The notes beneath the pieces are model-generated. The model searched no databases. It saw only the letters and a program-made list of their open reading frames with translations, and was not told the origin of the DNA. A stretch of DNA of 64,000 nucleotides. It comes from Neoroseomonas alkaliterrae (lineage in GTDB: Bacteria; Pseudomonadota; Alphaproteobacteria; Acetobacterales; Acetobacteraceae). Each line of letters begins with the position of its first letter. Position 1 is the first letter of the stretch. The translations under genes were made by a program, and so were the position numbers. Shown piece after piece: positions 9,505 through 17,160 of this stretch. The DNA is taken from assembly GCF_014199195.1 (NCBI RefSeq), contig NZ_JACIJE010000003.1, positions 310,001 to 374,000 of the forward strand, in the 5' to 3' direction.

Positions 9505-10814
9505 CGCAGGGCTTCGGCCTTTCCGCCGCGGCCCGGCTCGCGCTGCTGCGCCGCCTCGCGCAGCGGAAGGAGGACCGCGCGCCGCCCGAGGCCGCCGCGC
9601 GCGCCTTCCGCGAACTGCCCGGCCAGCGCGACATGGATCTCATCCGCGAGGCGGCGGGCGCGCTCGGCCTCGAGAACCCCTTCTTCCGCGCCCATGAGGG
9701 CATCGCCGGCGCCACCACGGTGATCGGCGGGCGGGAGGTGCTGAATTTCGGCTCCTACGACTATCTCGGCCTGAACGGCGACCCGCGCGTCATCGCCGCG
9801 GCCGAGGCGGCGCTGCGCCGCCATGGCGTCTCGGCCTCCGCCTCGCGCATGGTCTCCGGCGAGCGGCCCGTCCATGCCGCGCTGGAGGCGGCGATCGCCG
9901 CGCATTACGGGGTGGATGCGGCGCTCGCCTTCGTCTCGGGCCATGCAACCAACGTCACCGTGCTCGGCCACCTGATGGGGCCGCGCGACCTCATCCTGCA
10001 CGACGCCGCGATCCACAATTCCTGCGCCGAGGGGGCGCGCCTGTCCGGCGCGCGGCGCATCGCCTTCCCCCACAACGACTGGCAGGCGGCGGAGCGGGAA
10101 CTCGCCGCCCATCGCCGCGGCGCGCGCCGCGCGCTCATCGTCATCGAGGGCCACTACTCGATGGACGGCGACATCCCGGACCTGCCGCGCTTCATCGCCA
10201 TCGCCCGCCGCCACGATGCCTGGCTGATGGTGGACGAGGCGCATGCGATGGGCGTCCTCGGCCCCACGGGGCGCGGCATCCACGAACATTGGGGCGTGGA
10301 TGCGCGCGAGGTGGACATCTGGATGGGCACGCTGTCCAAGGCGCTGTGCGGCTGCGGCGGCATCATCGCGGGCAATGCGGACCTCATCGCCTGGCTGCGC
10401 CATTCCGCCCCGGGCTTCGTCTATTCGGTCGGCATGCCCCCCGCGCTCGCCGCCGCCTCGGCCGAGGCACTGCGCATCCTGCATGCCGAGCCGGAGCGCG
10501 TGCACCGCCTGCGGCAGAATGCCTCGCTGTTCCTGCGGCTGGCGAAGGAGGCGGGGCTCGATACGGGCGCCTCGGCGGGGCTCGCGATCGTGCCGGTGAT
10601 CGTCGGCTCCTCGGTCGCCGCCGCGCGTCTTTCGCAGGCGCTGTTCGAGCGCGGCGTCAACGTGCAGCCCATCCTCTACCCGGCGGTGCCGGACTCCTCG
10701 GCCCGGCTGCGCTTCTTCCTCTCCGCCGCGCATGAGGAGGGGCAGATCCGCGCCGCCGTCGCAGCACTCGCCGAGGCCGTGGCCGGCGCGCGCGCCGCGG
10801 AGGCCGCAGGCTGA
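9501..10814 (+). CDS. PLP-dependent alpha-oxoamine synthase (BioF/Kbl/SPT family; RkpG/WcbT-like)
   Basis: A 437-residue class II aminotransferase-fold enzyme. Lys280 in GTLSKAL is the expected Schiff-base lysine; VDEAHAMGVLG around residues 243-253 holds the PLP-ring Asp and a conserved His. The family condenses an acyl thioester with an amino acid and loses CO2 (8-amino-7-oxononanoate, 2-amino-3-oxobutyrate, 3-ketosphinganine). An N-terminal extension of about 60 residues (rich in Arg and Ala) precedes the core and is longer than in BioF. The GTG start overlaps the PKS stop (GTGA), so translation is probably coupled. With no thioesterase in the PKS, this enzyme is the best candidate to off-load the acyl-ACP. 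The amino acid partner is unknown. Confidence 0.9.
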   Translation: MTQGFGLSAAARLALLRRLAQRKEDRAPPEAAARAFRELPGQRDMDLIREAAGALGLENPFFRAHEGIAGATTVIGGREVLNFGSYDYLGLNGDPRVIAAAEAALRRHGVSASASRMVSGERPVHAALEAAIAAHYGVDAALAFVSGHATNVTVLGHLMGPRDLILHDAAIHNSCAEGARLSGARRIAFPHNDWQAAERELAAHRRGARRALIVIEGHYSMDGDIPDLPRFIAIARRHDAWLMVDEAHAMGVLGPTGRGIHEHWGVDAREVDIWMGTLSKALCGCGGIIAGNADLIAWLRHSAPGFVYSVGMPPALAAASAEALRILHAEPERVHRLRQNASLFLRLAKEAGLDTGASAGLAIVPVIVGSSVAAARLSQALFERGVNVQPILYPAVPDSSARLRFFLSAAHEEGQIRAAVAALAEAVAGARAAEAAG

Positions 10815-11617
10815 GCGCGCCGCGGCTCCGCATCGCGCTGCTGACGCTGGAAAGCACCGCCAGCGCCGCCGCCGCCGCGCGCGTGTTGCGCGAGACGCGG
10901 CACGACGTGGTGTTCCTCGGCGTCTCGGACGCCTTCGCCGCATGGCGGTCGCGGCTCGGGCGCCACTGGCGGCAGTCCGGCCCGCGCCTGATGCCGTGGC
11001 TCTTCGTCGAGTTCGCCGCGCCGCGCCTGCTGCGCCGCGGCCGCGTCGGGCCGGTCGGCGCGGCCGCGCTCGCGCACGGCATCGCGGCGACGCGCGTTGC
11101 CGACATCAACGCGACGCTGATGCAGGAAAGGCTCAAGCAACTCGCGCCCGACCTCATCGTGACCTGCCATTTCGACCAGATCCTCGAGCCCGCGACGATC
11201 GCGACGGCGCGGCTCGGCGGCGTCAACCTGCATCCATCGCTGCTGCCGCTGCATCGCGGGCCGATGCCCTGCTTCTGGGCGGCCTTCGAGGGCAATGGCG
11301 CCTTCGGCGTCTCGGTGCACCGGCTGGTGCCGCGCATAGACGCCGGCGCGGTGCTGGCGCAGCGCGCGGTCTCGCCGCCCCCGCGCGCGAGCGTCTCGGC
11401 CATCGCGCGCGCGCTGCACGATGCCGGGGCGGAGCTGCTGCTGCAGGTGCTGGACGACATCGCCGCCGACCGCGACCGCGGCGTGGAGACGCCGCCCCTG
11501 CCCTATCGCGGCTTTCCCGACCGCGCGAGCCTCGCCGCCGCCGCGCGGCGCGGCGTGCGCCTGACCGGCTGGCGGGATTTCCTCGCGGCACGGTCGCTCG
11601 GCGGCACGCTGGCATAG
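10811..11617 (+). CDS. Formyltransferase-fold protein of the capsule lipid set (WcbS-like position)
   Basis: The protein has the methionyl-tRNA/GAR formyltransferase core: NLHPSLLPLHRG carries the catalytic Asn and His, and DAGAVLAQ carries the Asp. No C-terminal tRNA-binding domain is present, so it is not Fmt. The first beta strand, RIALLTLE, is encoded upstream of the first standard start (GTG at 10883). In that frame there is no ATG, GTG or TTG between a stop at 10733 and 10883, so I place the start at CTG 10811, which overlaps the preceding TGA (CTGA). With GTG 10883 the protein is 244 residues and lacks strand 1. It may formylate the amine made by the oxoamine synthase; this is inference. 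Confidence 0.75.
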   Translation: MSAPRLRIALLTLESTASAAAAARVLRETRHDVVFLGVSDAFAAWRSRLGRHWRQSGPRLMPWLFVEFAAPRLLRRGRVGPVGAAALAHGIAATRVADINATLMQERLKQLAPDLIVTCHFDQILEPATIATARLGGVNLHPSLLPLHRGPMPCFWAAFEGNGAFGVSVHRLVPRIDAGAVLAQRAVSPPPRASVSAIARALHDAGAELLLQVLDDIAADRDRGVETPPLPYRGFPDRASLAAAARRGVRLTGWRDFLAARSLGGTLA

Positions 11618-11631
11618 GGCGGGCCCCGCCC
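11617..11631. terminator. GC hairpin between convergent capsule genes
   Basis: GGGCGG (11617-11622) pairs with CCGCCC (11626-11631) across a 3-nt loop. It begins at the stop codon of the formyltransferase-like gene and lies just before the end of the convergent membrane phosphatase-superfamily gene. There is no T-run, as is usual at this GC, so its strength as a terminator is uncertain. Confidence 0.35.
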
Positions 11632-11643
11632 GGGCGCCGCGCG

Positions 11644-13035
11644 TCAGCCCGCGACCGCCGCGCGCAGCGCCCGGTGCAGCCCCGCCGCGTCGAGCGTGCA
11701 GGGCGGGCCGCCACCGGGCCTGTCGCTGCGCCAGACCAGCATGTCCGTGTCCGTCCCGCCGCGCGCCTCCGGCAGCGCCGGGCGGTGGTCCCCGAAGGCG
11801 GCGATCACCACCGGGCGGGTGCAGCCACGCGCCGCCGCGGCGACGGCGCCGAGCATCCCATCCGTCGCCACCATGCGCGCCGCCCAGTCCGCCGCATCCG
11901 CCCACGGGCCATGCGCCGCGACAGTGATCGCGTAGAGGAAGGCGGGCCCCTGCGCGGCGGCGAGGTCCGCGACCACGCGCGCACCGAGCGCGGCGTCGGT
12001 GACCAGGCCGCGCTCGCGCGGCGCATCGGCGAAAGCCTCCGCGCCGAGGAAGCGACGGAAGCCGAGCGCGGGCAGCACGCGGTCGCGGCCGAAGAAGCGC
12101 CGGTCATGCGGATGCAGGCAGGCGGTGTCGTAGCCCGCGCCGCGCAGCGCCCAGGCGAGCGAGGCGACGGGCGCGCGCGCGAAGCGGAAATAGGGGTTCA
12201 GCCGGTCGAGCCCCATCGCCTCGTCCGTCAGGCCCGTCAGCACGGCGCATTCGGTGCGCATGGTGTTGGCGCCGAAGCCGGGCACATGGAGCCGGCCATG
12301 CAGCAGCGCCTCCGCCGCCAGCGCGTCCCAATGCGGCAGCGCGGCCGCGAGCCCGAAGCGGCGCGGGTCGCAGAAACTCTCGAGCTGCAGCAGCACGAGA
12401 TGCGGCGGCACCGCGTCTTGGGGCAGGCGCGCCGCCTCGGGCGGATGCGCGGCGCGGCGCGCGCCCCGCTCGGTGGCGGCGAGGCGCGCATGGATGGCGA
12501 AGGTCGCGAGCGGCCCGAAGCGCGCCGCATCGGCCACCGGATCGCGCGCGACCGCGGCGCCGCCCAGCAGCGCGAGCGGGCGCAGCAGCACGAGGACGCA
12601 GCCCGCCGCCGCCGCCAGCATCGCGCCCCGCGCCGCGGCCCCGATCGCCAGGGCAGGCTCGAAGGCCAGGGCCGCGGCAAGGGCCGCAGCGCCGGCGCCG
12701 ATCCCGCCCGCGAGCACGGGCCTCGGCACGAAGGGCAGGTAGAAGCGCGGATGGGCGAAGACCTGCCAGAGCAGGCCGCCATCGGTGAAGACCAGCGGCT
12801 CGTTCAGCGTCGCGCGCTTGGCGCGGTCGGCGACGCCGAGGAACACGCCGGCGGCGGCGACGATACCGCCCGCCAGCAGCGGCCGCGCCGTCAGCGCGAG
12901 CAGCGCGAGGAAACCCGCCGCGACGGGCAGCGCGTCCAGCAGGAGGAAGCGGTCCGCCCGCGCGCCGCGCCGCAGCCACAGCCATGCCGCCAGCGCCGGC
13001 GCGAGGCCGGCGAGCAGATGCGCCGCCGCGCTCAC
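11644..13035 (-). CDS. Membrane-anchored alkaline-phosphatase/sulfatase-superfamily enzyme (LtaS/OpgB-like)
   Basis: 463 residues: an N-terminal membrane region of roughly four or five hydrophobic segments (to about residue 170) and then a periplasmic catalytic domain. Visible metal and nucleophile signatures are LQLESFCD (Glu219), GANTMRTE (Thr258 as likely nucleophile), AAHGPW, and FGDHRPAL (Asp and His near 414). This pattern is that of LtaS, OpgB and EptA, which move phospho-polar groups, rather than of true sulfatases, which need a formylglycine. The start is GTG 13035, overlapping the SDR stop (GTGA); longer frames upstream only shadow the SDR. It matches the slot of rkpI/wcbQ as I recall it. 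It may decorate the capsule lipid or chain; substrate unknown. Confidence 0.8.
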   Translation of the reverse strand: MSAAAHLLAGLAPALAAWLWLRRGARADRFLLLDALPVAAGFLALLALTARPLLAGGIVAAAGVFLGVADRAKRATLNEPLVFTDGGLLWQVFAHPRFYLPFVPRPVLAGGIGAGAAALAAALAFEPALAIGAAARGAMLAAAAGCVLVLLRPLALLGGAAVARDPVADAARFGPLATFAIHARLAATERGARRAAHPPEAARLPQDAVPPHLVLLQLESFCDPRRFGLAAALPHWDALAAEALLHGRLHVPGFGANTMRTECAVLTGLTDEAMGLDRLNPYFRFARAPVASLAWALRGAGYDTACLHPHDRRFFGRDRVLPALGFRRFLGAEAFADAPRERGLVTDAALGARVVADLAAAQGPAFLYAITVAAHGPWADAADWAARMVATDGMLGAVAAAARGCTRPVVIAAFGDHRPALPEARGGTDTDMLVWRSDRPGGGPPCTLDAAGLHRALRAAVAG

Positions 13036-13811
13036 GCCTCGGGCGCGATGCGGAAGCGCATCCGCCGCACCGCCCAGTCCGAGACGCCGGCGGGCAGCGC
13101 ATCGAGCAGGCGCAGCAGCGCGGCGAGCGGCAGCGGGAAGGCGCAGCGCCCGCGCCCGCGCAGGATCGCCGCATGGATGCGCGCCGCCGCCGCTTCCAGC
13201 CCGAGCGCGAGCGGCCGCGGCCCGATCCAGCGCTGCCCCATCGCGCTGTCGAAGAAGCCCGGCAGCGCCACCGTCACCGCGATTCCCTGCCCGGCCAGCG
13301 CCGCGCGCAGCCCTTCCCCATAGGCGCGCAGCCCGGCCTTGGAGGCCGCGTAGCCCGGCGCATCCGGCAGGCCGCGATAGGCGGCGAGCGAGGCGATCAG
13401 CGCGATCCGCCCCGCGCCCCGCGCGCGCATCGCAGGCAGCAGCGGCTCGATCAGGTGCATCGCGCCGGCGAGGTTCACCGCCACCTGATCGGTCGCGCCG
13501 GCCAGGCCTTCCCAGGCGCCGTCGGGGGTCACGCCGCGCGAGATGCCGGCATTGGCCACCACGCAATCCACCGCGCGCTCGGCATCCCAGGCGGCGAGGC
13601 GGGCGGCGAGCGCGGCCGCGTCGCGCACGTCGAGCACGGCCGTCTCCACCGCCGCCCCGCGCGCGGCGCAGGATGCGGCGGTGCGCGCGAGGCCCTCAGC
13701 CCCGCGCGCGAGCAGGCAGAGCGAGACGCCCGGGCCTGCGAAGCGCCCGGCCAGCGCCGCGCCGAGCCCGCGCGAGGCGCCCGAGATCACGATGCGGCGC
13801 GGCGGCTGCAC
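13032..13811 (-). CDS. SDR oxidoreductase of the capsule lipid set (RkpH/WcbP-like)
   Basis: 259 residues with a classical SDR layout: GASRGLG near residue 11 (NADP-binding), NAG in the fourth strand, Ser in IALIASLAAY, and YAASK (catalytic Tyr and Lys). The C-terminal part is longer than in FabG and carries a hydrophobic-basic tail. The start is GTG 13811, which puts PPRRIVISGASRG at the N terminus; an upstream ATG would add 21 residues translated out of the kpsS tail. It starts 4 bp after the kpsS stop and overlaps the next gene by GTGA. A plausible job is reducing the 3-keto group left by the oxoamine synthase, as 3-ketosphinganine reductase does; this is inference. Confidence 0.85.
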   Translation of the reverse strand: MQPPRRIVISGASRGLGAALAGRFAGPGVSLCLLARGAEGLARTAASCAARGAAVETAVLDVRDAAALAARLAAWDAERAVDCVVANAGISRGVTPDGAWEGLAGATDQVAVNLAGAMHLIEPLLPAMRARGAGRIALIASLAAYRGLPDAPGYAASKAGLRAYGEGLRAALAGQGIAVTVALPGFFDSAMGQRWIGPRPLALGLEAAAARIHAAILRGRGRCAFPLPLAALLRLLDALPAGVSDWAVRRMRFRIAPEA

Positions 13812-13815
13812 GGCG

Positions 13816-14556
13816 CTATTCCGCGGCGAGGCGCGCGAGATCCGGCGCCGCCGCCTCGAGCCGCGCCACGGCATTGGCCACCGCCTCGGCGATGCCGGCC
13901 TCGCTGAAGAAGCCGCCGCGGATCAGGCAATGCGCGGCGAGCACGCGGCGCAGCGCGTCCACCAGCGCCGGGTCGGGCGGCGCGGCGGCGGTCCAGAAGC
14001 GATCGAGCCCGCCCTGGAAGGTGAGCCCCGGCATGTCGTAGTGCGCGCGGCCGAGCACCACGACGGGCTTGCCCTCGCGCAGCGCCTGCAGCCCGGCGGT
14101 GCTGTTGATGGTCACCACGCCCGCCGCCGGCGCCAGCACCGGGCCGAAGGGCAGTTCGGGCAGCCAGAGCAGCCGCCCCGCCACGCCGAGCGCCTCGGCC
14201 TCGCGCCGCGCGAGGCGCCCCCAGTCGGTCAGACCGTTGTCGAGCGGGTGGCCCTTCAGCGCGAGCAGCGCCTCGGCCGGCGCATGCGCGGCGAAGGAGC
14301 GCAGCACGAGGCGGATCGCCTCCCCCAGCCCGGCGAAGTCGGAATGCAGCCGCAATTGGAAGTCGCCCTCCAGTTGCAGCGGCATCACGAAGACCGGCCC
14401 CGGCCAGGCGCGCAGGATGCCGACGCGCCGCCAGGCGAGGCTGCGCCTGAGCGGCCGCAGCGCGCCCCGCCCGAGCCAGCCGGCATATTCGTGGAACGGG
14501 TTCCAGGCGCGGTGCGTGCGCCAGTGCGAGACGTAGCCGGCCTGATGCTTATGCGC
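13816..14556 (-). pseudogene. kpsS: kpsS/rkpJ capsule Kdo transferase, N-terminal half missing
   Basis: About 247 codons are open, ending at TAG 13816. They match the C-terminal half of KpsS: PLQLEGDFQLRLHS, LALKGHPLDNG, VVTINSTAGLQAL, and YDMPGLTFQG...RFW, each with a clear counterpart in E. coli KpsS as I remember it. KpsS is a cytoplasmic Kdo transferase of about 390-400 residues that starts the poly-Kdo linker on the capsule lipid. Here the frame meets a stop at 14557-14559, and beyond it base composition drops sharply. The only standard internal start is GTG 14388 (190 residues), which cannot make a whole enzyme. I read it as truncated by replacement of its 5' part. Downstream genes of this strand would have lost their original promoter. 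Confidence 0.8.
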
Positions 14557-14569
14557 TTATCGATAAGCG
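14554..14569. repeat. 16-bp perfect palindrome at the edge of the low-GC insertion
   Basis: CGCTTATCGATAAGCG is its own reverse complement. It lies exactly where KpsS homology ends and low-GC DNA begins, and it supplies the TAA that closes the truncated kpsS frame. It could be an element end, a recombination site or an operator. No second copy is visible at the right edge. Confidence 0.6.
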
Positions 14570-15495
14570 ATAATGGATCGAATAGTCTCAAAAAAGCGAC
14601 CTCCCGAATGCGTTATTTCTGCGTTATTACGTGGTTTCGGATATACTCATGATGCAAGTTTTTCGTTTTCTATCAATTAGTTGTTGGATTTTTCTGCCTG
14701 CCGACGTTATCAATCAGGGGTTTTATTGCGCTAGGCACGCGCACGCGTTTCGCGTATCGTTTGCCATGCGCATATCCCAGAAAGGAGATCGTTCCGCATG
14801 AATTGCGCATTTTTGGGTCATACCCCATCGGTCGGCATCACGTTCGCCGATCACGCCAAGTTGCCGGAGCACTACAAACACCTCATGAACGCCATCCGAA
14901 GCCTTGAGGAGCACTCTGCCTTCGCTCACGAGGAAGGGCACCACGAGGCCGTCCAAGTCTTGATTGCAACCGCTGGCATGCTGAGAGCGTTTGCTTTCAG
15001 GTCGGCTTGATGAAGCCCTAATGGTAGCCGCGAGGCGCAGGAGCATTCCAGAAAGTGCTGCGACGTGAGACGAGGTTGGCAGAAGCGGGCGAGGTCTAAA
15101 AAAATCCCTACCGAGAAAGCGTTTGCGGGCGAGCGAGGCGAAAGCGGACGCAAATGCCCAGCAGCGGGCGCGAACGGCAATGCCAACTTATTTCTTGACT
15201 TGTGTATGATCCTAGCGCGCGTCGCGGTGGCGCTAGTAGAGTGGGATCGAGGATGGCCGCTTTCGATGAGTGCGAACGGCATGAATCGCTCACCGCGACG
15301 CGAGGTGCTCATTGGTGACAGCGCGCTGCCCCGGCCATGGATTTGGGCGGAATGGTGTGGAAGCGTCAGACAAAGCCCATCCGCGCCTATCATCGCGTGC
15401 CGTTCGCAGCGCCTGATGTTCTGCCCCGCGGTGTAGGCCCGTGGATCGCTGCGATCGCGCGCCTGACGCCCGGGTTGATAATCAGTCTTCAGATT
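14557..15495. other. Low-GC foreign segment between two truncated genes
   Basis: About 0.94 kb differs from its surroundings. 14581-14700 has about 32-43% GC against over 70% outside; the part after 15000 is mixed. Edges are approximate: the left is set by the end of KpsS homology, the right by the return of host-like codons near 15495. It contains a 70-aa gene with a good ribosome site (14798-15010). The remaining stretch, 15011-15440, has no convincing gene; it holds a 12-bp inverted repeat (15218-15229 with 15291-15302) that could form a long-loop stem. No transposase, integrase or terminal repeats were found. Confidence 0.7.
14798..15010 (+). CDS. Small uncharacterised protein carried by the low-GC segment
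   Basis: 70 residues, starting ATG 14798 with AAGGAG at 14782-14787 (10 bp spacing), the best Shine-Dalgarno in this part. The protein is His-rich (seven His) and looks helical in the middle (LPEHYKHLMNAIRSLEEHSAFAH is suggestive, with HEEGHHEA after it). No membrane segment or signal peptide. Codon use is far less GC-biased than in the capsule genes, consistent with transfer. I do not recognise the family. No convincing promoter boxes were found upstream. Confidence 0.5.
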   Translation: MNCAFLGHTPSVGITFADHAKLPEHYKHLMNAIRSLEEHSAFAHEEGHHEAVQVLIATAGMLRAFAFRSA

Positions 15496-15722
15496 CGCCT
15501 TGGCATCCCTCCCCCGGCGCCGATGACACGGTCGTGCTGCCCGCCACCGGCCAGACCGCGCGGGTGCGCCTCGTGCGCGCCTACGCCGCGGCGAGCGGCC
15601 GCGAATGCCGCGAGGTGCTGGTCGGCACCGGCGGCGGCGGCACCTCCCGCCTGCTCTGCCGCGCGGGCGAGGGCTGGCGCGAGGCGCGGCCGCTCATCAC
15701 CGCCGGCACGGGCAGGCCGTGA
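15441..15722 (+). pseudogene. C-terminal fragment of a surface-antigen-like (RT0821/17-kDa type) protein
   Basis: From about 15519 the frame is host-like and reads ARVRLVRAYAAASGRECREV and later SRLLCRAGEGW. The pattern SGR-x-CRE ... C ... GW resembles the C-terminal domain of 17-kDa surface-antigen-like lipoproteins, which end with two conserved Cys. Upstream of about 15495 the frame passes into the foreign segment, and no signal peptide or lipobox can be found, so the 5' end seems lost. The nominal GTG at 15441 lies in the foreign part. Its TGA overlaps the kpsM start as GTGA, which suggests the intact ancestor was the first gene of the kpsMTED operon. The family call is tentative. Confidence 0.5.
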
Positions 15723-16519
15723 GCGGGGCCTCGGCCCGCCCCCTGCTCATCGACTGCGCGCGGCAGCAGCTGCGCGTCATCGGCGCGCTCATCATCCGCG
15801 AGATGCACACGCGCTTCGGGCGGCGGCGCCTGGGCTATCTCTGGGTGTTCCTCGAACCCCTGCTGCTCGGGGCGATGATCGCGCTGATCCACGGCTCGCG
15901 CGGGCGCTTCAGCGGCGAGACGATGCGCGCGACCTTCGAGTTCTTCGCCATCGGCTACATCCTGTTCTTCAAGTTCCGCGGCATCATCAACCGCGCGGCC
16001 ACGACCATCAGCGCCAATCGCGGCCTGCTCTACCACCGGCAGGTGACGCTGCCGGACCTGTTCTACGCCCGCCACATCATCGAGGCGGTGGCGTGCACGG
16101 GCGTGCTGATCGTCTTCGTCATCGCCGCGGTGGCGCTTGGTGGCGATGCGCCGGATTCGCCCATGCAGATGATCGTCGCACTCGGGCTGATGCTGCTGCT
16201 CTCGCAGGGGCTCGCGCTGATGATCGGCGCGGCGACCACGGAATGGGAGGGGCTGGACCGCTTCGTCCACGCCTTCTCCTACGTGATGCTGCCCTTCTGC
16301 GGCGTCTTCTTCATGGTCGAGTGGCTGCCCGAATGGATGCGCGAGATCGTGCTCTGGATCCCGACCGTGCACATCTTCGAGTTCCTGCGCGAGGGCCAGT
16401 TCGGGGACAAGGTGAAGGCGACCTACGACCTCGGCTACGTCGCCGGCTGGATCCTGGTGCCGCATCTGCTCGGCCTCGCGGGGCTGAGGCTCGCGCGCCA
16501 GCGCATCGGGCTCGAGTAG
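15719..16519 (+). CDS. kpsM: Capsule ABC transporter permease KpsM
   Basis: 266 residues of the ABC-2 type with about six membrane segments; LGYLWVFLEPLLLGAMIA and the conserved cytoplasmic N-terminal REMHTRFG are typical of KpsM/Wzm-like permeases. It forms the inner-membrane channel that moves capsule polysaccharide to the periplasm with KpsT. GTG 15719 is chosen because it overlaps the previous TGA and begins just before the amphipathic N-terminal helix; a longer frame upstream encodes unrelated Arg-rich sequence. kpsT follows after 5 bp. Because its start depends on coupling to a now truncated gene, expression may be altered. Confidence 0.92.
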   Translation: MSGASARPLLIDCARQQLRVIGALIIREMHTRFGRRRLGYLWVFLEPLLLGAMIALIHGSRGRFSGETMRATFEFFAIGYILFFKFRGIINRAATTISANRGLLYHRQVTLPDLFYARHIIEAVACTGVLIVFVIAAVALGGDAPDSPMQMIVALGLMLLLSQGLALMIGAATTEWEGLDRFVHAFSYVMLPFCGVFFMVEWLPEWMREIVLWIPTVHIFEFLREGQFGDKVKATYDLGYVAGWILVPHLLGLAGLRLARQRIGLE

Positions 16520-16524
16520 GCGCC

Positions 16525-17160
16525 ATGCTCGAACTGCTCGACGTCCACAAATCCTACCGCATGCTGGCCGGGCGCAAGCATGTGCTGCGCGGCGTCAACG
16601 CCACCTTCCGCAAGGGCGAGCGCGTCGGCGTGCTCGGCCGCAACGGCTCGGGCAAGTCCACCCTGGTGCGCATCCTCGGCGGGGTCGAGGCGCCGACGCG
16701 GGGCACGGTGCGGCGCTCGATGTCCGTCTCCTGGCCGATCGGCATGGCGGCGGGCTTCCAGACCGCGCTCTCCGGGGCGGACAATACCCGCTTCATCGCG
16801 CGCATCTACGACCGCCCGGTGAAGGAGACGGTCGAATTCGTCGAGAGCTTCGCCGAGCTCGGCGAATACCTGCGCATGCCGGTCCACACCTATTCCTCGG
16901 GCATGCGCTCGCGGCTCGGCCTCGCCATCTCGCTCGCGGTCGAGTTCGACTGCTTCCTGGTGGACGAGGCGCTGGCCGTCGGCGACACCAGGTTCGGCCG
17001 GGCCTTCGGCGCGCGGCTGCAGCGTGCGGGCCTCATCCTCGTCACGCACCAGCCCTCCCTCGTCCGCCAGCTCTGCACCCGGGCCGCGGTGCTGGATCAG
17101 GGCACCCTCACCTTCTACGAAGACCTCGATGAAGCTCTCGCCACCTACAACAGCCTTTGA
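16525..17160 (+). CDS. kpsT: Capsule ABC transporter ATPase KpsT
   Basis: 211 residues, the normal short length of KpsT (no C-terminal carbohydrate-binding domain as in Wzt). Walker A GRNGSGKST with Lys44; signature YSSGMRSRLGLAISLA replaces the common LSGGQ, as usual in KpsT; Walker B FDCFLVDEA; switch His in LVTHQ. It powers KpsM. It begins 5 bp after kpsM and its end overlaps kpsE by 32 bp, so the four genes are surely one operon. Confidence 0.95.
   Translation: MLELLDVHKSYRMLAGRKHVLRGVNATFRKGERVGVLGRNGSGKSTLVRILGGVEAPTRGTVRRSMSVSWPIGMAAGFQTALSGADNTRFIARIYDRPVKETVEFVESFAELGEYLRMPVHTYSSGMRSRLGLAISLAVEFDCFLVDEALAVGDTRFGRAFGARLQRAGLILVTHQPSLVRQLCTRAAVLDQGTLTFYEDLDEALATYNSL

Noticed and set aside
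11644-13035. True sulfatase assignment for the membrane enzyme
   Set aside because: No C/S-x-P-x-R formylglycine motif; Thr-centred ANTMRTE fits LtaS/OpgB-like transferases.
15218-15302. 12-bp inverted repeat (CGCGTCGCGGTG / CACCGCGACGCG) as possible IS ends
   Set aside because: Only 61 bp between arms, no transposase and no target duplication. Kept only as a possible stem.
14926-15393. 155-codon minus-strand frame in the low-GC block
   Set aside because: No ribosome site, no recognisable domain, and it overlaps the better supported 70-aa gene.
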